This document shows, one piece after another, positions 47,775 to 57,494 of a DNA stretch of 64,000 nt. Positions within the stretch are counted from its first letter, which is position 1, and every line of letters starts with the position of its first letter. The stretch comes from Pelotomaculum schinkii (GTDB taxonomy: Bacteria; Bacillota; Desulfotomaculia; Desulfotomaculales; Pelotomaculaceae). Position numbers and translations under genes: made by a program. Location of the stretch: contig NZ_QFGA01000001.1 of the NCBI RefSeq assembly GCF_004369205.1, forward strand, positions 868,001 through 932,000. The letters are read 5' to 3'. The notes beneath the pieces were generated by a model. That model was not told the DNA's origin. It ran no database searches and was given only the letters and a program-made list of their open reading frames with translations.

Positions 47775-47896
47775 AGCTGCACCTCCTTTTCCAAAAACCT
47801 GTTGCTTTTCCTGTAGCTATACAAGATTTGTTACGTTTTTATTCTATCATAAATGTCAGAAACACGGCTATAGCAATAATTACATAGGTACACATG

Positions 47897-47919
47897 AAAC
47901 CCGGCCTCTTGCCGGGTTT
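47897..47919 (-). terminator. hairpin between lonB and lon
   Basis: AAACCCGGC pairs perfectly with GCCGGGTTT over CTCTT, but only three T follow on the minus strand. It lies 47 bases downstream of the lonB stop and may end the lonB transcript. Confidence 0.5.
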
Positions 47920-47965
47920 GCCAGGATACTGGTATTCGTGGAAAACATATCATTGATATGCGGTT

Positions 47966-49693
47966 TTACTTTGTCAGTGGCTGCCCGGCGCCAAAGATTG
48001 AGGCGCTTAAGGGGACATCCAGCGGAATTGGAGCTGCCAGCTCCAGCTTTTTCTCCACCGGCAGCGGGTCGGTCAGCGCTACCTTGATTACCTCCTCAAG
48101 ACGCTCAACCGGTATAACCTGCACATCCGTATATTCCCTGAATATCTCCTGATAATTTTCAGCAGGGATGAGGATCTTGTCAGCCCCCGCCTGACGCGCT
48201 GCCTCAACCTTGGCCATCACCCCGCCTACCGGTTTAACAAAGCCGCGAATGGAAAGCTCGCCCGTCATGGCCACCTTGTTGTCTACCTTTAACCCCAGGA
48301 GGGCGGAATAGACAGCCGTGGCAATGGTCACACCCGCGGAAGGTCCGTCGGTTGGGGCGCCGCCAGGAAAATTGACATGGATATCATAGTCGCGGTGATC
48401 GACTTCCATAGTGCGGCGAAGCACTGTAAGCACGTTTTCAACCGAACTCCTGGCCATACTCTTGCGCCGTATCGTCCTGCCGCTGTCCCCTATTTCTTCC
48501 TCCTCCACCATACCGGTAACAGTTAGTTTACCCTGACCCTTGCCAACCGGCAAGGCGTTGCACTCTACTTCCAGCAAAGTCCCCATATTGGGCCCGTAAA
48601 CGGCCAGACCATTGACCAGGCCCACTTGGGGCTGCGGCGGTATCTTTTTCTCAGGTCTCGGTGAGTACTGCCCGCTGTTGATGACCCACTCGATATCCGC
48701 AGTACGGATTTCTTCGCGGCCCTCGGTGATCACGATACCGCCCGCAATTTGGACTATATTAACAGCTTCGCGGCCATTCCTGGCGTATTTTTTAATGACC
48801 TCCAGGGACCCGTCCTGCAGCGGCAGTTGTATTTTTTGGGCCGCGTTGGAGGCTATCTGCTCGATTTCGTCGGGCAGGAGCTGGCGAAAAAATATTTCCA
48901 GGCAGCGTGAGCGGATGGCAGGGGCGATGTGCTCAGCCCCTCTGGTGGTGGCTCCCACCATGCGAAAATCAGCCGGCAGCCCGTTTTGGAAGATATCGTG
49001 TATATGAGTGGGGATATTGGTATCTTCCGAATTATAATAGGCGCTTTCCATAAACACCTTGCGGTCCTCTAAAACTTTTAACAGCTTATTGAGCTGAATT
49101 GGATGAAGCTCACCGATTTCATCAATAAACAACATCCCCCCGTGCGCCTTGGTAACAGCACCGGGCTTCGGCTGTGGGATCCCCGCTACGCCCATGGGTC
49201 CCGCCCCCTGGTAGATCGGATCATGCACCGATCCAATCAGCGGGTCCGCTATACCACGCTCATCAAAGCGCGCGGTAGTCGCATCCAGTTCAATAAACTT
49301 GGCGTCTTCTTTAAACGGCGAGAGCGGGTTCTTTTTGGCCTCTTCCAGTACCAACCTGGCCGCAGCGGTCTTGCCTACACCCGGCGGGCCGTAAATGATA
49401 ACGTGTTGAGGGTTGGGCCCGCAGAGAGCCGCTTTCAAGGATTTTATCCCTTCCGCTTGCCCAATAATTTCACTAAAAGAAGTAGGGCGAGTTTTTTCGG
49501 CAAGCGGTTCATTCAAAGAGATCGAACGCATTTTCTGCAGTTTCTCCATCTCTTTGCGTGATTCTTTTTCCACTACGGTCTTGCTGCCTTGCTGAGCTTT
49601 AAGCAGGTTCCAGAAATAAAGTCCGATGATGACTGCAAAGAAAACCTGGACAAATGTCAAAATACTCCCAAAACCATAGGAATTTTCTCCCAT
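47966..49693 (-). CDS. lonB: sporulation-type protease LonB
   Basis: This 575-aa LonB of the Bacillus type has an N-terminal membrane anchor (about 10-28), an AAA+ domain ([10 protein letters not shown] near 108) and a Lon protease domain (DGPSAGVTIA). It lacks the large LonA N-domain. In Bacillus LonB acts in the forespore. The ATG has GAGGTGAT upstream. It sits directly before lon, a typical Firmicutes pair. Confidence 0.93.
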   Translation of the reverse strand: MGENSYGFGSILTFVQVFFAVIIGLYFWNLLKAQQGSKTVVEKESRKEMEKLQKMRSISLNEPLAEKTRPTSFSEIIGQAEGIKSLKAALCGPNPQHVIIYGPPGVGKTAAARLVLEEAKKNPLSPFKEDAKFIELDATTARFDERGIADPLIGSVHDPIYQGAGPMGVAGIPQPKPGAVTKAHGGMLFIDEIGELHPIQLNKLLKVLEDRKVFMESAYYNSEDTNIPTHIHDIFQNGLPADFRMVGATTRGAEHIAPAIRSRCLEIFFRQLLPDEIEQIASNAAQKIQLPLQDGSLEVIKKYARNGREAVNIVQIAGGIVITEGREEIRTADIEWVINSGQYSPRPEKKIPPQPQVGLVNGLAVYGPNMGTLLEVECNALPVGKGQGKLTVTGMVEEEEIGDSGRTIRRKSMARSSVENVLTVLRRTMEVDHRDYDIHVNFPGGAPTDGPSAGVTIATAVYSALLGLKVDNKVAMTGELSIRGFVKPVGGVMAKVEAARQAGADKILIPAENYQEIFREYTDVQVIPVERLEEVIKVALTDPLPVEKKLELAAPIPLDVPLSASIFGAGQPLTK

Positions 49694-49819
49694 TTATATC
49701 ACCTCATCAAAAAAGGGCTTCTAACCCTTAGTATTGCTAAGTTTTGCAAAATTTAATCTGTCCAGTAATAAAAAAAAACAGACATTAATTCCTTTAAAGG
49801 AAAATAACGGCTATTTTTT

Positions 49820-49845
49820 TAGTAAATTTTAGTATATAATGCAAA
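49820..49845 (+). promoter_or_regulatory. possible promoter of the acetate-type transporter
   Basis: A TATAAT at 49835-49840 lies in a very A+T-rich stretch 95 bases upstream of the gene. A matching -35 is not convincing. Confidence 0.35.
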
Positions 49846-49935
49846 TAGTATGAATATTTTTAAGGTAAAGGGAGTGATTATCAAAGGAGCATCCGGTCAA
49901 CCAACCAGCAATTAAAATTTTTTGGAGGTGCAATC

Positions 49936-50529
49936 ATGGCTGATAACAAAGTCTACGAAATCAAAGAATCCGCCATAGCCGACCCCGGGCCGTTAGGCCT
50001 GGCCTGTTTTGCTCTAACCACTTTTTGCCTTAGTATGGTAAACGCCGGCCTGGTTGTCAAAGAGTCTGTAGCCGTGGTCATCGCCTTAGCCCTGGTTTAC
50101 GGTGGGGCAACTCAAATACTGGCTGGTATGTGGGAGTTCAAGAAAAACAACACTTTCGGCGCGACCGCTTTTTCCTCTTACGGCGCTTTTTGGATTTCCT
50201 TAGGCGTATTTGAACTGTTTGGAGCACAAAAGATCTTAGTTATCCCGCCACAGGGTGTCTGGCTGTTCCTGCTGGCCTGGACCATCTTCACCTTTTATAT
50301 GTGGATCGGCAGTTTTGGTACCAATAAAGCTCTCGTGGCCACTTTTACCCTATTACTACTGGCCTTCATATTACTTACTATCGGCGCGGCTGGGAACGCA
50401 TCAGCTCATACCATGGGCGGTTATGCGGGTATTCTTACCGCCATTGTCGCCTGGTATACCTCGTTTGCCGGAGTATTAAACAATACTTTCGGGCGAGTCG
50501 TGCTTCCGGTAGGCCCCTGCAAGAAGTAG
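49936..50529 (+). CDS. acetate/succinate transporter, GPR1/FUN34/YaaH family
   Basis: This 197-aa protein has six membrane helices and the family entry motif, here ADPGPLGLACFAL (usually NPAPLGL). Such proteins move acetate or succinate with protons. The ATG has GGAGGTG upstream. It is a single gene with its own terminator, diverging from lonB and converging on clpX. In a syntrophic or sulfate-reducing organism acetate export is plausible, but that is inference. Confidence 0.88.
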   Translation: MADNKVYEIKESAIADPGPLGLACFALTTFCLSMVNAGLVVKESVAVVIALALVYGGATQILAGMWEFKKNNTFGATAFSSYGAFWISLGVFELFGAQKILVIPPQGVWLFLLAWTIFTFYMWIGSFGTNKALVATFTLLLLAFILLTIGAAGNASAHTMGGYAGILTAIVAWYTSFAGVLNNTFGRVVLPVGPCKK

Positions 50530-50544
50530 CTCCCCTGGAGATTA

Positions 50545-50582
50545 AAAAATCCTGGCTGTTTTAAACAGTCAGGATTTTTTTA
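50545..50582. terminator. bidirectional terminator between the transporter and clpX
   Basis: AATCCTGGCTGTTT pairs with AAACAGTCAGGATT, with A and T runs on the two sides, so it can end both convergent transcripts. Confidence 0.88.
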
Positions 50583-50619
50583 CTGGTTTAGCTTTTCATT
50601 CAGCCCGGCTTTCTTATGG

Positions 50620-51870
50620 CTATGCTGTTTCTTCCTTCTTTTTCTTGCGGTCAATGGCGATAATGCGGGGAGGCTCCTTCTTTTGAATGGTCTCCCTCGT
50701 CACGATACATTTGGCAATATCAGTGCGGGAAGGTATATCATACATCACATCCAGCATAACCTCTTCAAGAATTGAGCGCAGGCCGCGCGCTCCGGTATTG
50801 CGCTTGAGCGCCTCCTCGGCCACCGCCGTTAGCGCATCCCGGGCAAATTCCAGGGCAACCCCGTCGAGATCAAACAACTTCTCATACTGTTTCACGAGCG
50901 CGTTGCGCGGCTCGGTGAGAATGCGGATTAACGCGTCCTCGTCCAGTGCGTCGAGGGTTACGATAATAGGCAAACGGCCGACAAACTCAGGAATCAGTCC
51001 GTATTTCAAGAGGTCCTCGGGCAGAATTTTGCTTAATATTTCCCCGATCTTCTGCTCTTTCCTGGGCTTGATATCAGCCCCAAACCCCATCGATTTTTTA
51101 CCTGTGCGGTTCTGAATAATCTTATCGACCCCGTCAAAAGCGCCGCCACAGATGAACAGGATGTTGGTCGTATCCAGCTGGATGAACTCCTGGTGAGGGT
51201 GCTTGCGACCACCCTGGGGCGGTACACTGGCAACAGTACCCTCAAGTATTTTCAACAGCGCCTGCTGTACACCTTCACCGGAAACGTCCCTGGTAATGGA
51301 AGGATTTTCCGACTTGCGGGCTATTTTATCTATTTCATCGATGTAAACAATGCCCTTTTCCGCCTTCTCCACGTCATAATCCGCTGCCTGGATCAGTTTG
51401 AGCAGGATGTTTTCAACATCCTCACCGACATAGCCGGCCTCAGTCAGAGATGTGGCGTCGGCAATCGCAAAGGGAACGTTCAAAAGGCGAGCCAAAGTTT
51501 GGGCCAGCAGGGTTTTACCGCTGCCGGTAGGCCCAAGCATCACAATATTGCTCTTCTGAAGCTCAACATCATCGATTTTGCCGCCCAGGTTGATTCTCTT
51601 ATAGTGGTTGTAAACAGCAACCGCCAGAGATTTCTTGGCGCTTTCCTGGCCGATGACATACTGGTCGAGTATTTCTTTGATCTCTTTTGGCTTTGGTATG
51701 TCACCCAGTTCCAGGCCCATGTCCTCACTGAGTTCTTCTTCAATAATCTCATTGCATAGTTCGATGCACTCATCACAGATGTAAACGCCGGGACCGGCAA
51801 CCAGCTTCTTGACCTGATCCTGCAGCTTACCGCAAAAGGAGCATTTCAATTGTCCTTTGTCACCGAACAT
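50620..51870 (-). CDS. clpX: ATP-dependent Clp protease ATPase ClpX
   Basis: ClpX unfolds substrates for ClpP. The 416-aa protein has the four-Cys zinc domain (CSFC ... CDEC, residues about 10-40), Walker A GPTGSGKT and the ClpP-docking loop, read here as MGFGAD where IGF is usual. The ATG at 51870 has GAGGTGG upstream and begins [13 protein letters not shown]; an in-frame extension of 16 residues overlaps clpP and is not needed. It lies 13 bases after clpP. Confidence 0.96.
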   Translation of the reverse strand: MFGDKGQLKCSFCGKLQDQVKKLVAGPGVYICDECIELCNEIIEEELSEDMGLELGDIPKPKEIKEILDQYVIGQESAKKSLAVAVYNHYKRINLGGKIDDVELQKSNIVMLGPTGSGKTLLAQTLARLLNVPFAIADATSLTEAGYVGEDVENILLKLIQAADYDVEKAEKGIVYIDEIDKIARKSENPSITRDVSGEGVQQALLKILEGTVASVPPQGGRKHPHQEFIQLDTTNILFICGGAFDGVDKIIQNRTGKKSMGFGADIKPRKEQKIGEILSKILPEDLLKYGLIPEFVGRLPIIVTLDALDEDALIRILTEPRNALVKQYEKLFDLDGVALEFARDALTAVAEEALKRNTGARGLRSILEEVMLDVMYDIPSRTDIAKCIVTRETIQKKEPPRIIAIDRKKKKEETA

Positions 51871-51883
51871 ATTACCACCTCTT

Positions 51884-52474
51884 TTACCTTTGCTTCCTGC
51901 CATCAAACACCTCGTCAATTAAACCGTATTCTTTGGCCTCCTGAGCGGACATAAAGAAGTCCCGCTCGGTATCATGTGATATCTTTTCAATGGGTTGACC
52001 CGTATGATTGGCAAGGATTCCGTTCAGGAACTCCCTCATCCGCAGGATTTCCCTGGCGTGGATATCAATATCCGTTGCCTGGCCCTGGACCCCGCCAGCC
52101 GGTTGGTGAATCAAAATCCTGGCGTAAGGGAGGGCGTATCTTTTCCCTTTCGCCCCTGCAGCAAGGAGCAGCGAACCCATGCTGGCCGCCTGGCCGAGGC
52201 AGATAGTGGACACATCAGGCCGCACGTACTGCATGGTGTCGTAAATTGCCATCCCCGCGGTGACAACACCACCGGGAGAGTTAATATAAAAATGGATGTC
52301 CTTTTCCGGGTCCTCTGCTTCCAGGAAAAGCAGTTGGGCGATAATCAGGTTGGCGACATTGTCATCAACGGGCCCGCCAAGGAATACGATACGGTCTTTT
52401 AAAAGCCTGGAGAAAATATCATAAGACCGTTCACCGCGATTGGTCTGCTCTACAACTATAGGAACAAGGTTCAA
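51884..52474 (-). CDS. clpP: ATP-dependent Clp protease proteolytic subunit
   Basis: ClpP forms the double-ring serine protease. The catalytic Ser is in [10 protein letters not shown], the His in [11 protein letters not shown], and the Asp is in TERDFFMS. The TTG at 52474, 10 bases past AGGAGG, gives the standard N-terminus [19 protein letters not shown] and 196 aa. It sits between tig and clpX, the classic tig-clpP-clpX order. Confidence 0.96.
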   Translation of the reverse strand: MNLVPIVVEQTNRGERSYDIFSRLLKDRIVFLGGPVDDNVANLIIAQLLFLEAEDPEKDIHFYINSPGGVVTAGMAIYDTMQYVRPDVSTICLGQAASMGSLLLAAGAKGKRYALPYARILIHQPAGGVQGQATDIDIHAREILRMREFLNGILANHTGQPIEKISHDTERDFFMSAQEAKEYGLIDEVFDGRKQR

Positions 52475-52527
52475 TTTATTCAAGCCTCCTAGCACGAATT
52501 AAAGTCGCTTCTAGATTATTAATATTA

Positions 52528-53892
52528 CTATTCCTCAGTCTGTTCTTTGGTGTCCTCTTCTGTAGTCTGTTCTTTAGTGTCCTCGACCATGAAAGTGGAG
52601 ACGTCTACAATTTGAGCATTGTCCACCAGTAACTGCACAGTCTTTTCCATGACCAAGCTTTCAGTTATAAATCCTAATTGCCTTTCTTTTTTCAACGTAT
52701 TGTAGAATTCTTCCGGGTCCTGCTGGTAATGGGCAGCCACCTTGGCGCTTTCCGCTTTTATTTCTTCTTCACTGGCAACAATCCCCTCGTTTTTGGCGAT
52801 CGCCTCCAAAACCAGATTGGTCCTTACTCTCCTCTCAGCTTCGGGCCGCAGCTGCTCACGCAGTTCCGGCATGGAACTGTTGGTATACTCAAGGTAGGTT
52901 TCGAGATTAATACCTTGACCGGAAAGGCGATTGTTCATGCCGCGAATCGTTTCTTCAAGTTGGCTATTAATCATGCTCTCGGGGACTTCCACTTCAGCGT
53001 TGCCGACCGCCAGGTCAATCAGGTCCTGCCTGAACTGGTATTCAGCCCTGCTCTCGGCAGTCTGTTTTAATTTATTCCTGGTGTCAGCCCTTAATTCCTC
53101 CAGGGTGTCAAACTCACTGACATCCTTGGCGAACTCATCATCCATATCCAATAGTTCTTTACGCTTGATGCGATTAACGGTGACCTCAAAAGTAGCCTCT
53201 TTGCCCGCTAATTCCTCGGACTGGTAGTTTTCCGGGAAGGTTACATTGATTACCTTGTTTTCACCAATGGACATACCGATCATCTGGTCCTCAAACCCTG
53301 GAATGAAAGAACCTGACCCGATGGTCAAGGGATAGTTTTTGCCTTCCCCTCCTTGAAAAGGTTCCCCGTCAACTTTACCCAGAAAATCTAATTCAACCTG
53401 GTCACCGTCTTCAACAGTACCTTCTTCTATAGTCAGCAACTTGGCATGTCTATTGCGAAGGCGCTCCAGCTCAGCCTCTACATCTCTTTCCTGGATCTCA
53501 GTTACAGATTTGGATAGCTCAATGCCTTTGTACTGTCCCAGTATAACTTCCGGCTTCACCTCAACCGTAGCTTTTAACAGCACTGGTTTTCCATCTTCAG
53601 CCTGAACGATTTCCATCTTGGGCTGGTCGATCGGCTCAATCCCGGTATCTTCAACCGCTTTAAAGTAAACCTCCGGAACCAGTGACTCCATAGCCTCCTC
53701 GTAAAGGGCTTCTTTACCTACAAAACGCTCAAAGATGGGTCGTGGTGTTTTGCCTTTCCGGAAGCCCGGGATATTTACTTTTTTCACCATCTTGCGGTAA
53801 GCTTTATCCAGAGCCTGGGAGACTTCTTCAACGTCTACCTCTATTTCCATTTCTACAGTATTTTTTTCGATCCTTTCCGCGTTAGCCTTCAT
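52528..53892 (-). CDS. tig: trigger factor
   Basis: Trigger factor is the ribosome-bound chaperone and prolyl isomerase. The 454-aa protein has the ribosome-binding signature GFRKGKTPRPIFE (about 44-56), an FKBP-like domain (about 160-245) and a helical C-terminal arm. It ends in a short acidic, repetitive tail (EEDTKEQTEE type). The ATG has AGGGGGAG upstream. Confidence 0.95.
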   Translation of the reverse strand: MKANAERIEKNTVEMEIEVDVEEVSQALDKAYRKMVKKVNIPGFRKGKTPRPIFERFVGKEALYEEAMESLVPEVYFKAVEDTGIEPIDQPKMEIVQAEDGKPVLLKATVEVKPEVILGQYKGIELSKSVTEIQERDVEAELERLRNRHAKLLTIEEGTVEDGDQVELDFLGKVDGEPFQGGEGKNYPLTIGSGSFIPGFEDQMIGMSIGENKVINVTFPENYQSEELAGKEATFEVTVNRIKRKELLDMDDEFAKDVSEFDTLEELRADTRNKLKQTAESRAEYQFRQDLIDLAVGNAEVEVPESMINSQLEETIRGMNNRLSGQGINLETYLEYTNSSMPELREQLRPEAERRVRTNLVLEAIAKNEGIVASEEEIKAESAKVAAHYQQDPEEFYNTLKKERQLGFITESLVMEKTVQLLVDNAQIVDVSTFMVEDTKEQTTEEDTKEQTEE

Positions 53893-54347
53893 ATATGCTC
53901 CCCCTTAAATTGTGGAATTATAAACCGTGTATACAATAAGAATAAAAGAATACTTTGCCTAGCAGTATGTACCATTAATTGCAATTATTATATTGTAACC
54001 AATTTTAATCATTTATTCTCCGGCTAAAGGCTGTTTTCCTCCCATTCAAACTAAAAATACCAAGGCCTATAGCCCTGGCTACCAAAATTGCCATATAAGG
54101 TTGGGCTTCCCAACTGCAACCCGAGCAAGTGTTGCAGCGGCATACCTGATATGTTATCATTTATTATAACTGCCCCAGAATTAATTATCAATATAAACCC
54201 AAGCTTTAAGGGCAAAAAAATAACAGCGCGCGACATTATTACAGAGCTATAACATGATGCCCCTTAATCCTTGACAACACTTTGATTATTTGTTAACATA
54301 TCATGTGCGGACAGTGGGGTAACCCAAGTCTGCAGCCAAGAAAACAT
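53893..54347. other. A+T-rich gap between tig and the tRNA cluster
   Basis: No open frame with an SD and no clear terminator is visible in this gap. It should hold the tig promoter on one side and the tRNA promoter on the other; neither could be fixed by eye. Confidence 0.5.
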
Positions 54348-54425
54348 GGTGGGTGTAGCTCAGCTGGTTAGAGCACCAGATTGTGGCTCTGGGGGTCGTG
54401 GGTTCGAGTCCCATCATCCACCCCA
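54348..54425 (+). tRNA. tRNA-His (GTG)
   Basis: The cloverleaf is visible with an extra G at position -1, as required for tRNA-His. The anticodon loop is TTGTGGC with anticodon GTG, and GGTTCGAGTCC forms the T arm. CCA is encoded. Confidence 0.96.
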
Positions 54426-54434
54426 TTATAAAAT

Positions 54435-54509
54435 TGGGGCGTCGCCAAGCGGTAAGGCACCGGTCTTTGGAATCGGCATTCGTTGGTTCGAATCCAGCCG
54501 CCCCAGCCA
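54435..54509 (+). tRNA. tRNA-Gln (TTG)
   Basis: The acceptor TGGGGCG pairs with CGCCCCA. The anticodon loop holds TTG, the T arm is GGTTCGAATCC, and CCA is encoded. It lies 9 bases after tRNA-His. Confidence 0.96.
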
Positions 54510-54520
54510 TTTAATTTTAT

Positions 54521-54596
54521 GGGCCATTAGCTCAGTCGGTAGAGCACCTGACTTTTAATCAGGGTGTCCCGCGTTCGAGTCGCGGATGGCTCACCA
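54521..54596 (+). tRNA. tRNA-Lys (TTT)
   Basis: The acceptor GGGCCAT pairs with ATGGCTC. The anticodon loop is CTTTTAA with anticodon TTT, and CCA is encoded. It is the last of the three-tRNA cluster. Confidence 0.96.
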
Positions 54597-54602
54597 AGAA
54601 AA

Positions 54603-54636
54603 GACTTCCGTAAAAACGGAAGCCTTTTTATTTTTT
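54603..54636 (+). terminator. terminator of the tRNA cluster
   Basis: CTTCCGT pairs with ACGGAAG over a short A loop and is followed by CCTTTTTATTTTTT. Confidence 0.88.
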
Positions 54637-54794
54637 ATGGTTGGTTGACTGACCATGCATCACATTTTTCTGTTAATCTTTCTGTCATTTTTAATATACT
54701 AAAAACTTTTTTTCAATAACCATGGAACTTGTTTAAATTGTTCAAATGATGATAATATTTTTAGGAATACTTTTGCATTTCGGAGGTATATAAT

Positions 54795-55124
54795 ATGAAT
54801 CACCTTATTCAAAAGTTAATTGAATTTAGAGACCAACGAAACTGGAAACAATTCCATAACCCCAAAGATTTGGCCATATCACTTGTACTGGAAGCTAGTG
54901 AACTTCTAGAAAATTTCCAATGGAAAAGCAGTGAACAAGCCGTTCGAGAGAAAAGTAAGAGCATCGAAGAAGAAATGGCTGATGTTTTTACCTATTTACT
55001 TCTTTTATCTAACGAGATGGGCATAGATTTAGAGAAGGCCGTAATAGATAAAATAGCAAAAAACGCTACAAAATATCCTGAAAGCAAATCATTTGGATCT
55101 AACAAGAAATATACAGATTTATAG
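54795..55124 (+). CDS. MazG-like nucleotide pyrophosphohydrolase
   Basis: This 109-aa protein of the compact MazG-like/dUTPase-helical group has the metal-binding motifs EASELLE (about 35-41) and EEEMADVFTYL (about 58-68). It probably hydrolyses an NTP to NMP and pyrophosphate; the substrate is unknown. The ATG follows CGGAGGTATATAAT. It is the first gene of the accessory region and is A+T richer than the core genes. Confidence 0.85.
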   Translation: MNHLIQKLIEFRDQRNWKQFHNPKDLAISLVLEASELLENFQWKSSEQAVREKSKSIEEEMADVFTYLLLLSNEMGIDLEKAVIDKIAKNATKYPESKSFGSNKKYTDL

Positions 55125-55214
55125 TTTTGTTGTAGATTCAATAATTTTTGGCATGCCATATATTACCAGATATAATTTATATACTTATACTGGCGGCATT
55201 ATACACTATGTACT

Positions 55215-55748
55215 TTATATTACTTTTATTGTCCCTTCACTCCCATCCCATATGAACCAAGCATAGGCAGCTTGATCTGTCTGGTAATCATCATCAAAAT
55301 AAGGCCTGTCCGACAAAGCATATAGGAAGGAAACGGGATAATTCTGCCAAAAATCGTACCTATCCCCAGACTCCAAATATGCTGTTTTCATGAGCATAAT
55401 TATTTGACCTTTTTCTGAGACCACCTCAAAACATTTCATGATTATCTCTTTTGCAATATTATAAGGCGGGTTGGTGATAATAGTGTCATACTTCTGATCA
55501 GGTTGCCAGGTTAAAAAATCAGCGATAAATACGTTGCCGAATTCCTGCAGTTTCTTCTCTTCTGCTTTGCGAATTTCAACAGAGGTTATGGAATTTTTAT
55601 ATCCAAAATTCCTGATAGCTTTCAATACCGCTCCGTCTCCGGCGGTGGGGTCTAAGATATGACCGTAAAGTCTTCTATGTTCCAGTAGTTTTCTTACCAC
55701 CCATTCGGGCGTTACATAGTAATCATAATCATTTCTTTTCTTAGTCAC
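55215..55748 (-). CDS. class I SAM-dependent DNA methyltransferase-like protein
   Basis: This 177-aa Rossmann-fold methyltransferase has the AdoMet motif DPTAGDGAVL (about 37-46) and the catalytic motif TNPPYN typical of N6-adenine or N4-cytosine DNA methylases. It is short and has no target-recognition domain, as in phage-type methylases. The GTG start has AAAGGAGG 8 bases upstream. No restriction enzyme gene is adjacent, so it is probably solitary. Acquisition from a phage is plausible from context. Confidence 0.8.
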   Translation of the reverse strand: MTKKRNDYDYYVTPEWVVRKLLEHRRLYGHILDPTAGDGAVLKAIRNFGYKNSITSVEIRKAEEKKLQEFGNVFIADFLTWQPDQKYDTIITNPPYNIAKEIIMKCFEVVSEKGQIIMLMKTAYLESGDRYDFWQNYPVSFLYALSDRPYFDDDYQTDQAAYAWFIWDGSEGTIKVI

Positions 55749-55860
55749 TCCCTATTCCTCCTTTTTATACTAATAGCATGAAACTTAGGTCCCAGAACAG
55801 GTCCTGCCAGGATACTTTGATGCTTTTGAGAACATATGAATTCAGACAATAGGATCACCG

Positions 55861-55912
55861 AAGAAGGGCCTCTAGAAGCCCTATTTTTTGGGGATTACTA
55901 GAAGCCCTTCGC
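55861..55912. repeat. complex hairpin downstream of nadV
   Basis: GAAGGGC and GCCCTTC bound a structure that contains CTAGAAGCCC twice, so alternative hairpins can form. It may end the nadV transcript, although a clean T run is lacking. Confidence 0.45.
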
Positions 55913-55997
55913 ATGCAATTATCCTATCTACCGGAGGTTTTGTCAACGGGCCTAACTTTCTGCGTCCACATTTTTATGCAAAGTTAGTTAATGGCAC

Positions 55998-57494
55998 TTA
56001 GCCAATGCTTGCAAATACTCTCTCCCTGATTTCAGACAAGCTTTCTTCTCTTAATAGCTGGCCGTCCTTAAATACAGGCTCCAATAGATCAACGGACTCA
56101 TATTCTTTTTGTTGTTCTCTATTAAGATTATCAATGAAATTTATATTTCCATTATCGTCCTTAGTCACAACGACCAATCCAAGTTGAGATTTTTTCCATC
56201 TTTGTGGATCTGTGATCGGATCCTTGTAAATTTTACGTTCCTCCCCGCCTACCACCGCATACGTCGACTTCAGTGAAAATCCAAAATCATCTCTTGTCTT
56301 ACGTTGATAGGTGAAGGAACCAATGCCGAAGACCATGTTCGTAGAAGCAAAGCCTTTATCAGCTAATTGCTGCAAGATATCCCGGCAGCTATCAATAGTG
56401 ATAGCCTCTCCATAAATACAGCCAATATGGGTATCCAGGTGTTTGAAACCCTTATCGGTAGTGGAACCACCAAAGATATCCCAGAGGATTTCTACAACAC
56501 CCTTGCGTTCATTTTCGGTCTCACCATCGGGATCCCCACACATAATCTTAACCGGATCACCCGAATCAGGCCTGATAACCACCCGGCCCTCCCTGGCCAT
56601 AATGACGTCTTTCAGTGGCTTAACAACGTTATCCAGAACATTCCACAGATCCCAGGTATCAGAGACAATGGAAAGGAATCCGGTCGGGTAGACTTCGGTC
56701 ATTAAATACTTATAGCTTTCGTATTCATTCCTGCCGAAGACCTCCATCACACTGTGTTCCGTTGCGGGGATGGCAGTTCCGACAAGTTCTTTTTCAATAT
56801 CGGCGTTATAATATTTTTCCAGATACAAAACTGCTGGAGGAGTATCTGTACCGGTAAAGGCCAGCAGGTGTCCGGCGCCGCTCAACTGGGCCGCAGACAG
56901 CGAAGCTAAACCACGCATTGAAAAGTCATGCCCGCAGAACTGCACGAATTCCTTGGCGCCACCGGTCATGTCACAAAAGGAATCCATGATTTTCCGATAT
57001 TCAAGAGCGAGAGTCGCTGACGTTGATGGCATCCATAATTGGCAGGACAACAATGTTTCAAGGTAATTTGTCACCCAGAAAAATTCTGGTTTAGTATTTT
57101 CAATTGTTAACATAGGAACCCTAATCGGCACTAAAGTTCCTTCTTTAACAGCCTTGATTAATACTGGAACATACCCCAGATCATGCAATTTTTCAATGTG
57201 CTGCGTTTCCGGGTTTTCACGTCCAAGCGTATATTTGATGAATCTCCTGTATTCATCAACCACTTCTTTTTTGGGCCTGGAGAAGAAATACTCATTAAAG
57301 TAGTCAAGAAGAAATTCTTTAACAAATCCTTGGAAGCCAAATGCTACAACCTTATCAACGCCATTAATCCTGGACGCTCTCGGAGTCCAGGTTGAATATA
57401 CTACTTCAGTGTCTTTTGGATACTGTTCCCTATGCGAAATCTTATAAAAATCGCACAGTAATGAAGCTGGATAAATATACTTTTTTGTACTCAC
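55998..57494 (-). CDS. nadV: nicotinamide phosphoribosyltransferase (NadV/NAMPT type)
   Basis: This 498-aa protein matches NAMPT rather than bacterial nicotinate PRTases. Visible blocks are YPKDTEVVYSTWTPR near the start, FCGHDFSMRGLAS, AIPATEHSVM, VIRPDSGDPVKI and GIGSFTYQRKTRDDFGFSLK. It makes NMN from nicotinamide and PRPP for NAD salvage. The first ATG abuts the SD AAGGAG; the GTG at 57494 is 9 bases away and preferred. NadV genes are often carried by phages and other mobile DNA. The neighbouring methylase and MazG-like genes fit that, though no phage structural gene is present. Confidence 0.9.
   Translation of the reverse strand: MSTKKYIYPASLLCDFYKISHREQYPKDTEVVYSTWTPRASRINGVDKVVAFGFQGFVKEFLLDYFNEYFFSRPKKEVVDEYRRFIKYTLGRENPETQHIEKLHDLGYVPVLIKAVKEGTLVPIRVPMLTIENTKPEFFWVTNYLETLLSCQLWMPSTSATLALEYRKIMDSFCDMTGGAKEFVQFCGHDFSMRGLASLSAAQLSGAGHLLAFTGTDTPPAVLYLEKYYNADIEKELVGTAIPATEHSVMEVFGRNEYESYKYLMTEVYPTGFLSIVSDTWDLWNVLDNVVKPLKDVIMAREGRVVIRPDSGDPVKIMCGDPDGETENERKGVVEILWDIFGGSTTDKGFKHLDTHIGCIYGEAITIDSCRDILQQLADKGFASTNMVFGIGSFTYQRKTRDDFGFSLKSTYAVVGGEERKIYKDPITDPQRWKKSQLGLVVVTKDDNGNINFIDNLNREQQKEYESVDLLEPVFKDGQLLREESLSEIRERVFASIG

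Noticed and set aside
54051-54236. 61-codon frame between tig and the tRNAs
   Set aside because: It has no SD and no domain, and the region is A+T-rich and low in coding signal.
54301-54558. Open frames on both strands over the tRNA-His/Gln/Lys cluster
   Set aside because: These encode the well-known spurious peptides that arise from translating tRNA genes (for example MGLEPTTPRA and RGFESHHPP strings). They have no SD and overlap real tRNAs.
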